Assembly (NCBI GenBank): GCA_028290765.1
Contig: JAQGJF010001106.1
Span: forward strand, 1 to 7,450
From: Tardiphaga sp.
GTDB lineage: Bacteria > Pseudomonadota > Alphaproteobacteria > Rhizobiales > Xanthobacteraceae
DNA length: 7,450 nucleotides
Direction: 5' to 3'
Below the pieces are notes generated by a model. That model did not search any database. It had not been told where the DNA came from and was given only the letters and a program-made list of their open reading frames with translations. The position numbers and the translations under genes are program-made. Below, in pieces: positions 1-5,178 of this stretch (its first letter is position 1; each line of letters opens with the position of its first letter).

Positions 1-583
1 ATGCCACACGAGGCGTTTCGGCTTCGTTGATCTGATCCGGACCGACAATTGTCGGGTTCGGAAAGGTCGTCGGATCGGTCACGAAGGCTTCGAGGAACTT
101 GCCGGAGTAGCCCATGGAAATCGGATCCGGCACCACCGTCTGCGGCGTCTTCAGGTTCTCCTCGGTGGACAAACCGGACCAAGTGTAAAACAGCTGCCGA
201 TGCACGATCGCGCTTTGCAGCATCACCGCGCCGGGACCGACATAATAGAAGCGCCCATCGTAATCGAAGGTGAACATGCCCGACGTGACCAGCACGAGTT
301 GGAAACCGCCCGGAGGAAGGTGAAGATGGAAATCGGTGGGACCTGTATCGGGACGGTAAATTGGCAGATTTGTCGCAACCTCATGCAGAAGGAAGGTTTC
401 ATTGTTCGCGTGGAAACCTTCGTTCGCCCGGTTGTAGAGAGCCTGCGGACGATAAGTCGCCTCATACGAGGCATCCCGGTCTCGATCGATGGCGACGAAA
501 TCCTGTGTATTCATGCGGAGAGGACTCCCGTCCGGGCGAGTCAGGCCAGGCCATTTGAGATCGACCGCGGCATGTACATTCAT
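1..583 (-). CDS. Cupin-domain protein, 3' end cut by the window edge
   Basis: The reading frame is open from ATG 583 to the left edge, giving 194 codons with the C-terminus missing. A single cupin barrel is visible. Motif 1 contains H86-L-H88 followed by PPGG, with Gln95 roughly where cupins usually have the metal-binding Glu. Motif 2 runs from about G110 through G116-P117-G118 to H128, so two or three metal-binding His are present but the Glu may be replaced. No signal peptide or membrane segment is seen, so the product is probably cytoplasmic. I cannot name a substrate; cupins include dioxygenases, isomerases and ligand-binding proteins. I chose ATG 583 because GGAGG (589-593) lies 5 bases upstream. 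The frame stays open further, and ATG 736 would add 51 residues behind a weaker, closer GGAG. The next upstream gene is more than 600 bp away, so it is probably transcribed alone. Family call is fairly secure; function unknown. Confidence 0.8.
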   Translation of the reverse strand, partial: MNVHAAVDLKWPGLTRPDGSPLRMNTQDFVAIDRDRDASYEATYRPQALYNRANEGFHANNETFLLHEVATNLPIYRPDTGPTDFHLHLPPGGFQLVLVTSGMFTFDYDGRFYYVGPGAVMLQSAIVHRQLFYTWSGLSTEENLKTPQTVVPDPISMGYSGKFLEAFVTDPTTFPNPTIVGPDQINEAETPRVA

Positions 584-588
584 AGCAT

Positions 589-593
589 CCTCC
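589..593 (-). promoter_or_regulatory. Shine-Dalgarno site of the cupin gene
   Basis: On the minus strand this reads GGAGG, 5 bases before ATG 583. It favours this start over the in-frame ATG at 736, whose GGAG is only 3 bases away. Confidence 0.6.
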
Positions 594-854
594 AATCTGT
601 CGACGGGATCCGAGACATGTTCATTTTGCCGCTCCGCTTGGCGAGGCTCGCCGGAAATCGCCCGGCTATTCTCACGGGCCTCAGGACTGACGTAGCCAAG
701 CGAATTTTGGGCCAGTTCGAGCGCGGACCATGACATTGACTCCAGGCGATCCGCCGATTGGCAAAAAGTCGATATCTTGCAGTAAGTTAGATTCACCCGA
801 CGTTCGCAATTGCCTTGACCCCTTCGCCAACCTTGCCACTTCGAGAAAGATTAA

Positions 855-1054
855 TGAGAGTTGCTTTGTGTAATTTTTCGGCAAGCCAAGCCGAAGAAGA
901 TGCAGTTGCGCCGCGCGCGCCGTTGAGGACTGTCCGTTGGCGCGACGCGCGAGACGCCACCGGTCGCCGCGACCTCGTCGAGCGTGAGCTCGCAAGCCAG
1001 ATGGTTCGATATGCCAGAGCGCTTTCTAGGCGGGATTCGTTCGTTGGTCCTCAT
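855..1054 (-). pseudogene. Possible remnant of a helix-turn-helix regulator N-terminus
   Basis: From ATG 1054 the minus strand encodes about 67 residues before a stop. Near residues 23-37 the string LTLDEVAATGGVSR resembles the first and recognition helices of LacI- or TetR-type DNA-binding domains, which often read T-x-x-x-V-A-x-x-A-G-V-S-R. Straight after VSR the similarity stops in this frame. The adjacent frame then reads ANGQSS and later LRLGLPKN, faintly like the LacI segment that ends with Asn-Gly and then L-G-Y-x-P-N. This would fit a small deletion with a frameshift in a LacI-type gene. No ligand-binding domain follows in any frame, so nothing functional would remain. The match is short and could be chance. 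Confidence 0.22.
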
Positions 1055-1138
1055 TGAAGCGCGCCGATCATGCCCCTCGCCAAAAGCCGCCGCTTGATCG
1101 CGATTGCTCTCCTCAATCGGAAAGGTCCCATCTCAACG

Positions 1139-1251
1139 CGTCATCCCGGCCTTGAGCCGGGATCAATACGCCGTGTCCTCTCTTTGGGGCAGTGAAGGAC
1201 TTCGTCACGCAGGCCAGGGGTTCTGGGTCCCGGCTCAAGGCCGGGGCGACG
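1139..1251. repeat. Paired inverted palindromic repeat (REP-like)
   Basis: Arms at 1139-1164 and 1226-1251 are inverted copies of each other (23 of 26 positions by eye). Each arm is itself a hairpin, CCCGGC-CTTGA-GCCGGG in the left arm and its complement in the right. A 61-base spacer separates them. The arrangement looks like a mobile-repeat pair such as a bacterial REP doublet. I recall similar sequences as frequent in Bradyrhizobium intergenic regions, but could not search for copies. The right arm begins about 22 bases past the stop of the 1273-1623 gene and could help end that transcript, although no T-run follows. Confidence 0.8.
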
Positions 1252-1272
1252 TGGGGAAGCGCCGTGCTCGCC

Positions 1273-1623
1273 CTACTTCGCGGCGTCCTTGGCAGGCGGT
1301 GCAGCCGCGGCAGCCGGCGCGGGCGTCTTTGCCGCGGCATCCTTCTTCTGTGCCGCCTGCAGATCGTCGACCGTTTTCTGCAAACCGGCCAGCGTCGCTT
1401 TCAATGCCTCGATCTGCCGGTTGGCAGCGTCGAGTTTTTGCTGGTTGTCGGTGGCGAGCTTGGAGATGGTCTTCTGCAGGAAGATCACGTTGCTCTGCAG
1501 GCAGCTGGTACGCCGTTCCATGGTCTTGTCGACGGTGCAGATCTCGATGCCGGGAACGTCCTGCGCCATGGCGCTGGCGGACACCAGGATCAGAGACGTG
1601 AACGCCATTATCCGGATGATCAT
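1273..1623 (-). CDS. Small exported coiled-coil protein, unknown function
   Basis: 116 residues. Residues 1-20 form a short Sec-type signal peptide: Arg4, a hydrophobic stretch, then S-A-M-A before Q21-D22, a good signal peptidase I site, so the product should be periplasmic. Two cysteines, C29 and C41, could form a disulphide. Residues about 43-95 are Gln/Lys/Leu/Asp-rich with heptad-like spacing, a likely coiled coil. The tail from about 96 is low-complexity Ala/Pro/Lys. I do not recognise a named family. ATG 1623 is chosen because GAGG (1630-1633 on the minus strand) lies 6 bases upstream; M6 has no such site. The gene is divergent from the 68-aa gene, with 164 bp between starts. Signal peptide and coiled coil are seen in the sequence; an envelope or structural role is inference. 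Confidence 0.82.
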   Translation of the reverse strand: MIIRIMAFTSLILVSASAMAQDVPGIEICTVDKTMERRTSCLQSNVIFLQKTISKLATDNQQKLDAANRQIEALKATLAGLQKTVDDLQAAQKKDAAAKTPAPAAAAAPPAKDAAK

Positions 1624-1773
1624 CGAGGGCCTCGTTCAAGTGCAGCGGAGGTTGATCGCGTATCGTGGTCTTGTACGCGACCCGGCGCGACATGACACAC
1701 CGAAACCTCATTCCCGCGTTCCAATTTCCCCGTCGCCCGGAGCCGTGTGGGCCGCGGAACCGGGCGTGGATCA

Positions 1774-1780
1774 GGGGAGA
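1774..1780 (+). promoter_or_regulatory. Shine-Dalgarno site fixing the start of the 68-aa gene
   Basis: GGGGAGA lies 7 bases before ATG 1788. The frame is open back to ATG 1665, but no comparable site precedes earlier starts and the upstream residues look non-coding. Confidence 0.65.
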
Positions 1781-1787
1781 ACCGCAG

Positions 1788-1994
1788 ATGGCAACGCGCG
1801 ACCGACGTCTGGCTGAATTCAACGGCAACGGCGATCCACCGCCGGATCAGGCCGTCCAGGTGCTGTGCGAGGATCACAGCGGCACCTACCAGCTGCCGTT
1901 CGCCTGCCGCTGGGTCGACGGCGAATGGCGTAACAGCGAGTCCGGCAGCACGGTCCAGGCCACCGTGGTCGGCTGGCGCCTGCCCCGGACCTAG
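1788..1994 (+). CDS. 68-aa hypothetical protein, soluble, Trp/Cys-containing
   Basis: Small acidic-to-neutral protein without signal peptide or membrane segment. The N-terminus is charged and ends in a GDPPPD turn (about residues 15-20). A compact C-terminal part follows with alternating hydrophobic residues, two Cys (about 27 and 41) and the pattern C-R-W-x-D-G-x-W-R-N near 41-50, then V-V-G-W-R close to the end. This looks like a small beta-rich domain. I have a general impression that such short proteins recur in Bradyrhizobium, but I cannot name a family or function. Codon use is strongly G/C at third positions and the ribosome binding site is good, which supports it as real. The stop TAG at 1992-1994 lies inside the palindromic repeat that starts at 1991. 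It is divergent from the 116-aa gene and convergent with the cupin remnant/GST. Confidence 0.75.
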   Translation: MATRDRRLAEFNGNGDPPPDQAVQVLCEDHSGTYQLPFACRWVDGEWRNSESGSTVQATVVGWRLPRT

Positions 1995-2080
1995 AGCTTT
2001 TCTTGACGCGTTTTCTGGCCGCGAACCGGTATCCACCCCGGATCAAGTCCGGGGCAGGCTTACGCTCGAAAGCGCTCTAG
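1991..2080. repeat. Palindromic intergenic repeat with an internal hairpin
   Basis: Ends are CTAGAGC (1991-1997) and GCTCTAG (2074-2080), extending imperfectly inward to cttttc and gaaagc. The middle contains GACGCGTTTTCT and GCGAACCGGTATCCAC, a core I remember as a widespread Bradyrhizobium intergenic repeat. Inside it is a perfect 7-bp hairpin, CCCCGGA (2036-2042), loop TCAAG, TCCGGGG (2048-2054). That hairpin resembles the units at 1139-1251 in stem and loop, so the element may be a composite. It lies between convergent genes and could end both transcripts. Confidence 0.78.
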
Positions 2081-2293
2081 GTGTCTCATAATGCAACGGT
2101 ATTTTCGCGCGGCTTAAGCTTTGGAACGCGCACGGAACGAAACGCGCCCGAATCACTGCTCAAGGCGCATCCGCTCTCACCCTGTCCAGATCTCGCGACC
2201 CTGGCGACCCTCGGCACCAGATCGAGCATGCCGGCGGACGGACGTTCCGCCGATCACTCCTCAATCGTTAACGCGCCTGACGCTCGGCGACCG
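2081..2293. other. Intergenic interval with nothing recognised
   Basis: About 210 bases between the palindromic repeat and the end of the cupin remnant. Frames here show no codon bias, no ribosome binding site and no recognisable motif. I see no strong hairpin with a T-run. Confidence 0.5.
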
Positions 2294-2523
2294 TTACTTC
2301 CAGGGTGTCACCGGCGGCACCTGTCGGTCGCCGGCGGCATGTCGACAGTCTTGAAGTCGGCCGGGCTGGCAGCTTCCAGATGCTCCATGTCCTGGGAATA
2401 GTCGTAGAGGTAGTGGACGAAGCCGGGCCGCTGATGCACCACGTCGCCGGCCTTCACCAAGGTCGCCTTGACCACATGAACCGCGCCCAGCCCGGCAAAC
2501 GGGCAATCCGGCGATGCGGCTGC
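2294..2523 (-). pseudogene. C-terminal remnant of a cupin-domain protein
   Basis: Directly after the GST stop (2524-2526) the same minus-strand frame continues for 71 codons to TGA 2308-2310. It is clearly coding-like: GC-rich third positions and a typical second cupin motif, AGDVVHQRPGFVHYLYDYS, followed by D-M-E-H-L-E and SPADFKTVD. This matches the C-terminal half of single-domain cupins. The first cupin motif and the N-terminal half are absent, and no ATG with a ribosome binding site lies in front. Near the end the frame breaks down to CRR and stop, whereas the neighbouring frame reads QVPPVTPWK to TAA at 2294-2296, a more natural cupin tail. That suggests a small indel near 2315-2325. 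So the copy looks truncated at the 5' side and frameshifted at the 3' side. A short live gene from an internal GTG, or a stop-readthrough extension of the GST, is possible but less likely. Confidence 0.65.
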
Positions 2524-3177
2524 CTAATATTCGACCTCAAGCTCTTCGATGTCGGCCGGCTCGAGCTTGGCGGCTTCGATCCATTCCTGCATTTCCGGCA
2601 GCGCCATGACCATGTTGGCATAGCCGGCGAGCTGTCTATCCAGCTTCACATCGTAGGTCATGAAACGGGTGACGACCGGCGCGTACATGGCGTCCGCCAT
2701 GCTGCGCTCCCCGAACAGGAACGGCCCGCCGGATTTGCTCAGGCATTCGCGCCAGATGGTGCAGATCCGGTCGATGTCGGCCTGGGCGCGCGACCAGATT
2801 TTGAAATTCGGGAAATGCCCCTTCAGATTGACCGGCAAGGATGCCCGCAGGGTGGTGAATCCGGAATGGATCTCGCCGCAAATCGAGCGGCAATGCGCCC
2901 GCAGAATGCGGTCCTGCGGCAGTAAACCAGCCTCCGGCATGATCTCGTTGAGATACTCGGCAATCGCCAGCGTATCCCACACCGTGGCGCCCTCGTGCCG
3001 CAGGCAGGGCACCAGGATCGACGACGACAGCAGCAGGATTTCGGCTTTGGCCGAGGCATCGTCCGGCGCGGTGACGATTTCGTCGAACTCCAGCCCGGAG
3101 AATTTGGTCAGCAACCACCCCCTCAAGGACCACGACGAGTAGTTCTTGCTGCTGATCGTCAGTGTCGCCTTGGTCAT
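2524..3177 (-). CDS. Glutathione S-transferase family protein
   Basis: 217 residues, normal length for a cytosolic GST. The N-terminal thioredoxin-like domain (about 4-80) starts with beta-1 and then SSKNYSSWSLRGWLL, where Ser14/Ser15 are candidates for the residue activating glutathione. The cis-proline loop is V56-P57. The usual E/D-S pair that binds the glutathione gamma-glutamyl group appears as D68-T69 in W-D-T-L-A-I-A-E-Y-L. The all-helical C-terminal domain (about 90-205) contains the helix N-cap segment ERSMADAMYAP with D162. Family members conjugate glutathione to electrophiles or act in related reduction/isomerisation; the substrate cannot be read from sequence. ATG 3177 is preceded by AGGAGA (3186-3191) at 8 bases. 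It is divergent from phaZ. The C-terminus looks complete, yet the frame behind its stop continues into a cupin remnant. Confidence 0.93.
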   Translation of the reverse strand: MTKATLTISSKNYSSWSLRGWLLTKFSGLEFDEIVTAPDDASAKAEILLLSSSILVPCLRHEGATVWDTLAIAEYLNEIMPEAGLLPQDRILRAHCRSICGEIHSGFTTLRASLPVNLKGHFPNFKIWSRAQADIDRICTIWRECLSKSGGPFLFGERSMADAMYAPVVTRFMTYDVKLDRQLAGYANMVMALPEMQEWIEAAKLEPADIEELEVEY

Positions 3178-3185
3178 GCCTTTGG

Positions 3186-3191
3186 TCTCCT
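3186..3191 (-). promoter_or_regulatory. Shine-Dalgarno site of the GST gene
   Basis: AGGAGA on the minus strand, 8 bases before ATG 3177, supports that start. Confidence 0.6.
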
Positions 3192-3229
3192 ACGCCTGAA
3201 CTGCACGCCTTGAGCCGACCTGTCCGGCC

Positions 3230-3243
3230 CCGGTCGGGACCGG
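3230..3243. promoter_or_regulatory. Palindrome in the GST/phaZ divergent promoter region
   Basis: CCGGTC-GG-GACCGG is a 6-bp-arm palindrome between the divergent GST and phaZ starts. Nearby are a CTGCAG core (3244-3249) and a TGCTT/AAGCA inverted pair (3265-3269 and 3280-3284). A regulator site for one or both genes is possible, but no specific regulator can be assigned; a simple chance hairpin is equally likely. Confidence 0.3.
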
Positions 3244-3314
3244 CTGCAGGCCGCCGGTAGGCGATGCTTCCTGGGTATTAAGCAGCAAACCATGTGCCAG
3301 ATGCCCGAGAACAT

Positions 3315-3343
3315 TTGACTCCGCCCTGGCTTCGATATTGCAT
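3315..3343 (+). promoter_or_regulatory. Possible sigma-70-type promoter of phaZ
   Basis: TTGACT at 3315-3320 is a good -35 box. The -10 box is poor: TTGCAT at 3338-3343 (17-bp spacing) or TATTGC at 3336-3341 (15-bp spacing). Transcription would begin near 3350, which fits translation from ATG 3368 or later and argues against the more upstream in-frame TTG 3338. Confidence 0.3.
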
Positions 3344-3367
3344 AGCAGCATGGGTGGGGATGACCGG

Positions 3368-4591
3368 ATGATGTCGATGATGTATCAAGCGTATCAGAAC
3401 CATATGGATCTCACAGCGCCTTGGCGAACCGGGGCCGCGGCGGCCCTGAAATACCTCAATCTGGTGCCGCAGGGGGTCTCCGACAAGCTGTTCGGCCGGC
3501 TCGCCGCTTCCCTCGAACTGATCTCGCGAACCTCACTGACATACACCCGTCCGGCCTACGGCATCGACAAGATTCTGGTGGGCAATCGCGAGCTGGACGT
3601 GACCGAGGAAGTGGTGTTCGCGACGCCGTTCGGCTCATTGCTGCATTTCAAGAAGGAGAACTCGCCGCTGCAGCCGAAGATGCTGCTGGTGGCGCCGATG
3701 TCGGGTCACTTCGCCACGCTGCTGCGCGGCACGGTGAAGACCCTGCTGCAGGATCATGACGTCTACATCACCGACTGGCACAATCCGCGCGACATTCCGC
3801 TCGACCGCGGCCGCTTCGGCCTCGACGAATATACCGAGCACCTGATCACCTTCATGAACGAACTCGGCCCGCGCTCGCACATGGTGGCGATCTGCCAGCC
3901 CTCGGTGTCGGCGCTCGCCGCCGCCGCCATCATGTCGGAGGACAATCACCCGGCACGGCCGGCCAGCCTGACCCTGATGGCCGGACCGATCGACACCAGG
4001 ATTGCGCCGACCAAGGTCAATGAATTCGCCAAGAGCAAGCCACTGAAATGGTTCGAGGAGAACCTGATCAATTACGTGCCGGTACAGTGCAAGGGCGCGT
4101 TCCGCCAAGTCTATCCCGGCTTCGTGCAACTCACCGCCTTCGTCTCGATGAACCTCGAGCGCCACATCAAGTCGCATGTCGACCTCGCCGACCATCTCGC
4201 CAAGGGCGAGACCGAGAAGGCGGAAGTGATCAAGACCTTCTACGACGAATATTTCGCGGTGATGGACCTGCCGGCGGATTTCTACATCGAAACCATCCGC
4301 GACGTGTTCCAGGAGCATCTCCTCCCGCTCGGCAAATTGACCTATCGCGGCCGGCCGGTGAATCCGGGATCGATCAAGCGGATGGGCCTGATGACGGTGG
4401 AAGGCGAAAAAGACGACATCTGCTCGATCGGGCAGACGCTGGCCGCACAGGACCTCTGCACCGGCGTGCGCGCCTATCGCAAGGTGCACCACATGCAGGC
4501 CGGCGTCGGCCATTACGGCGTGTTCAGCGGCCGGCGCTGGAACAACGAGATCTATCCGCTGCTGCGGGATTTCGTACACGTGAATTCGTGA
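3368..4591 (+). CDS. phaZ: Intracellular polyhydroxyalkanoate depolymerase
   Basis: About 407 residues, the normal length for intracellular (cytoplasmic, granule-attacking) PHA depolymerases of the Cupriavidus PhaZ1 type. They hydrolyse stored polyhydroxybutyrate to monomers/oligomers. From memory the whole protein follows PhaZ1: an N-terminus like MYQAYQ, the block LLVAPMSGHFATLLRGTV, DHDVYITDW, then AICQPSVSAL. The last holds the lipase-box-like motif with Cys176 instead of Ser, characteristic of this family. MAGPIDTR, VYPGF, FYDEYFAVMD, LMTVEGEKDD (acid residue near 349-350) and GHYGVFSGRRW (His382) complete the expected Cys-Asp-His set. No signal peptide, as expected. Starts at 3350, 3368, 3371, 3377 and 3380 are all in frame. 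I use 3368 because GGGGA (3356-3360) lies 7 bases before it; homologous proteins would also fit 3377/3380. It stands alone: no phasin, synthase or phaR gene is adjacent. Convergent with the 93-aa gene through a palindromic repeat. Confidence 0.96.
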   Translation: MMSMMYQAYQNHMDLTAPWRTGAAAALKYLNLVPQGVSDKLFGRLAASLELISRTSLTYTRPAYGIDKILVGNRELDVTEEVVFATPFGSLLHFKKENSPLQPKMLLVAPMSGHFATLLRGTVKTLLQDHDVYITDWHNPRDIPLDRGRFGLDEYTEHLITFMNELGPRSHMVAICQPSVSALAAAAIMSEDNHPARPASLTLMAGPIDTRIAPTKVNEFAKSKPLKWFEENLINYVPVQCKGAFRQVYPGFVQLTAFVSMNLERHIKSHVDLADHLAKGETEKAEVIKTFYDEYFAVMDLPADFYIETIRDVFQEHLLPLGKLTYRGRPVNPGSIKRMGLMTVEGEKDDICSIGQTLAAQDLCTGVRAYRKVHHMQAGVGHYGVFSGRRWNNEIYPLLRDFVHVNS

Positions 4592-4619
4592 GCCGCCAGC
4601 ACTCCACACTTTCAGAATC

Positions 4620-4736
4620 GTAGGGTGGGCAAAGCCAACGGGTCCGGCCTTCGGCCGGCCCGATGATAAACTCCGCGGGCCCACCAAAACGTTTCTTTCG
4701 GTGGGCACGGCGCAAGAGCGCCTTTGCCCACCCTGC
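4620..4736. repeat. Palindromic repeat between convergent genes
   Basis: Outer arms GTAGGGTGGGCAAAG (4620-4634) and CTTTGCCCACCCTGC (4722-4736) are inverted copies with one mismatch. Inside are CCGGCC-TTC-GGCCGG (4644-4658) and a GCCCACC/GGTGGGC pair (4679-4685 and 4700-4706). The GGTGGGC and TTTGCCCACC words are of a kind I recall as common in Bradyrhizobium genomes. It begins 28 bases after the phaZ stop and ends 14 bases before the stop of the opposing gene, so it may end both transcripts. Confidence 0.82.
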
Positions 4737-4750
4737 AAGTCACGCGCCTG

Positions 4751-5032
4751 TCACTTGCCCAGCGCCAATCGCATTTTGCCAGCGTCCGTAATCGCGACGG
4801 TGCCATTGTCTTTCTGAATGTAACCAAGCTGAAGTAGCCGCTCTTTGTGGTGTTTCGGCACTCCGGCGCCGCCGTCCCTGATGATCTCGAGGGAACCAAA
4901 TTCGGCGCCATTCAGATATTCGTCCAACTTCACCATGCATCCAGTATGCGCCCAAAAATGGTGAAATTCCGCATTTTTCCCGACCGCCACAATCAAATTG
5001 ATCCAATTGACTCCTTCCCGTCTCCGCGCCAT
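4751..5032 (-). CDS. 93-aa hypothetical protein with possible winged-helix C-terminus
   Basis: The N-terminus is basic (MARRRE), followed by a hydrophobic/aromatic segment (about 10-32, with two His before Phe-Trp) and a central region EYLNGAEFGSLEIIRDGG. The C-terminal 30 residues, H-K-E-R-L-L-Q-L-G-Y-I followed by G-T-V-A-I-T-D-A-G, have the helix, hairpin and 'T-x-x-G' pattern seen at the end of winged-helix domains such as MarR/PadR-type regulators, but the recognition helix is not obvious. No signal peptide. The start is uncertain: ATG 5032 has GGGGA only 2 bases away. The frame stays open to ATG 5167, but that part would overlap the divergent promoter region and looks non-coding. Codon use is less G/C-rich at third positions than in neighbouring genes. 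Divergent from the Clp_N gene (146 bp between starts), convergent with phaZ. Function unknown. Confidence 0.65.
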   Translation of the reverse strand: MARRREGVNWINLIVAVGKNAEFHHFWAHTGCMVKLDEYLNGAEFGSLEIIRDGGAGVPKHHKERLLQLGYIQKDNGTVAITDAGKMRLALGK

Positions 5033-5178
5033 CTTCCCCGCCGGTTGATACGGCCTGCCGCCTGCGCCCTTCGGGGATGGTGAACGTATCGCGGCTTCGC
5101 ACAGCCCCTTTGCCCGAACGAACGGGTCAGCAACGCAAGCACCTGACGCCCTGTTTCGTTCAAGCAAAGGATGACAAC

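Larger units (their letters stand above)
584..1138. other. Long gene-poor interval
   Basis: About 550 bases with no convincing intact gene. Frames here have mixed, atypical codon use and no good ribosome binding site. The minus strand up to ATG 736 could be an N-terminal extension of the cupin gene. Around 855-1054 there is a possible broken helix-turn-helix gene, listed separately. I see no tRNA, no clear terminator and no confident promoter. Confidence 0.5.

Noticed and set aside
200..733. Plus-strand open frame of 177 codons
   Set aside because: It is antisense to the cupin reading frame and its N-terminal extension and matches no family I know.
1139..1251. A CRISPR array or transposon ends
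   Set aside because: There are only two inverted units, no regularly spaced direct repeats, no transposase gene and no visible target-site duplication.
1104..1816. Plus-strand open frames across the secreted-protein gene and repeat
   Set aside because: They run through the palindromic repeat (producing the usual 'VIPALSRD' artefact) and antisense to the 116-aa gene.
1620..2046. Minus-strand open frames opposite the 68-aa gene
   Set aside because: The plus-strand 68-aa frame has a good ribosome binding site and protein-like composition; the opposite frames are Arg/Pro-rich shadows.
2081..2401. Plus-strand open frame of 106 codons downstream of the repeat
   Set aside because: No ribosome binding site, no codon bias, and its second half is antisense to the cupin remnant.
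2305..2925. Plus-strand open frame (206 codons) opposite the GST and cupin remnant
   Set aside because: It is antisense to clear GST and cupin motifs; composition follows from the opposite strand and there is no ribosome binding site.
3635..4738. Long minus-strand open frame (367 codons) antisense to phaZ
   Set aside because: It mirrors the GC-rich codon pattern of phaZ, extends through the downstream repeat and has no recognisable domain. phaZ is certain on the other strand.
5033..5167. Upstream extension of the 93-aa protein to ATG 5167
   Set aside because: It would fill the divergent promoter region almost to the Clp_N ribosome binding site and the added residues look non-coding.
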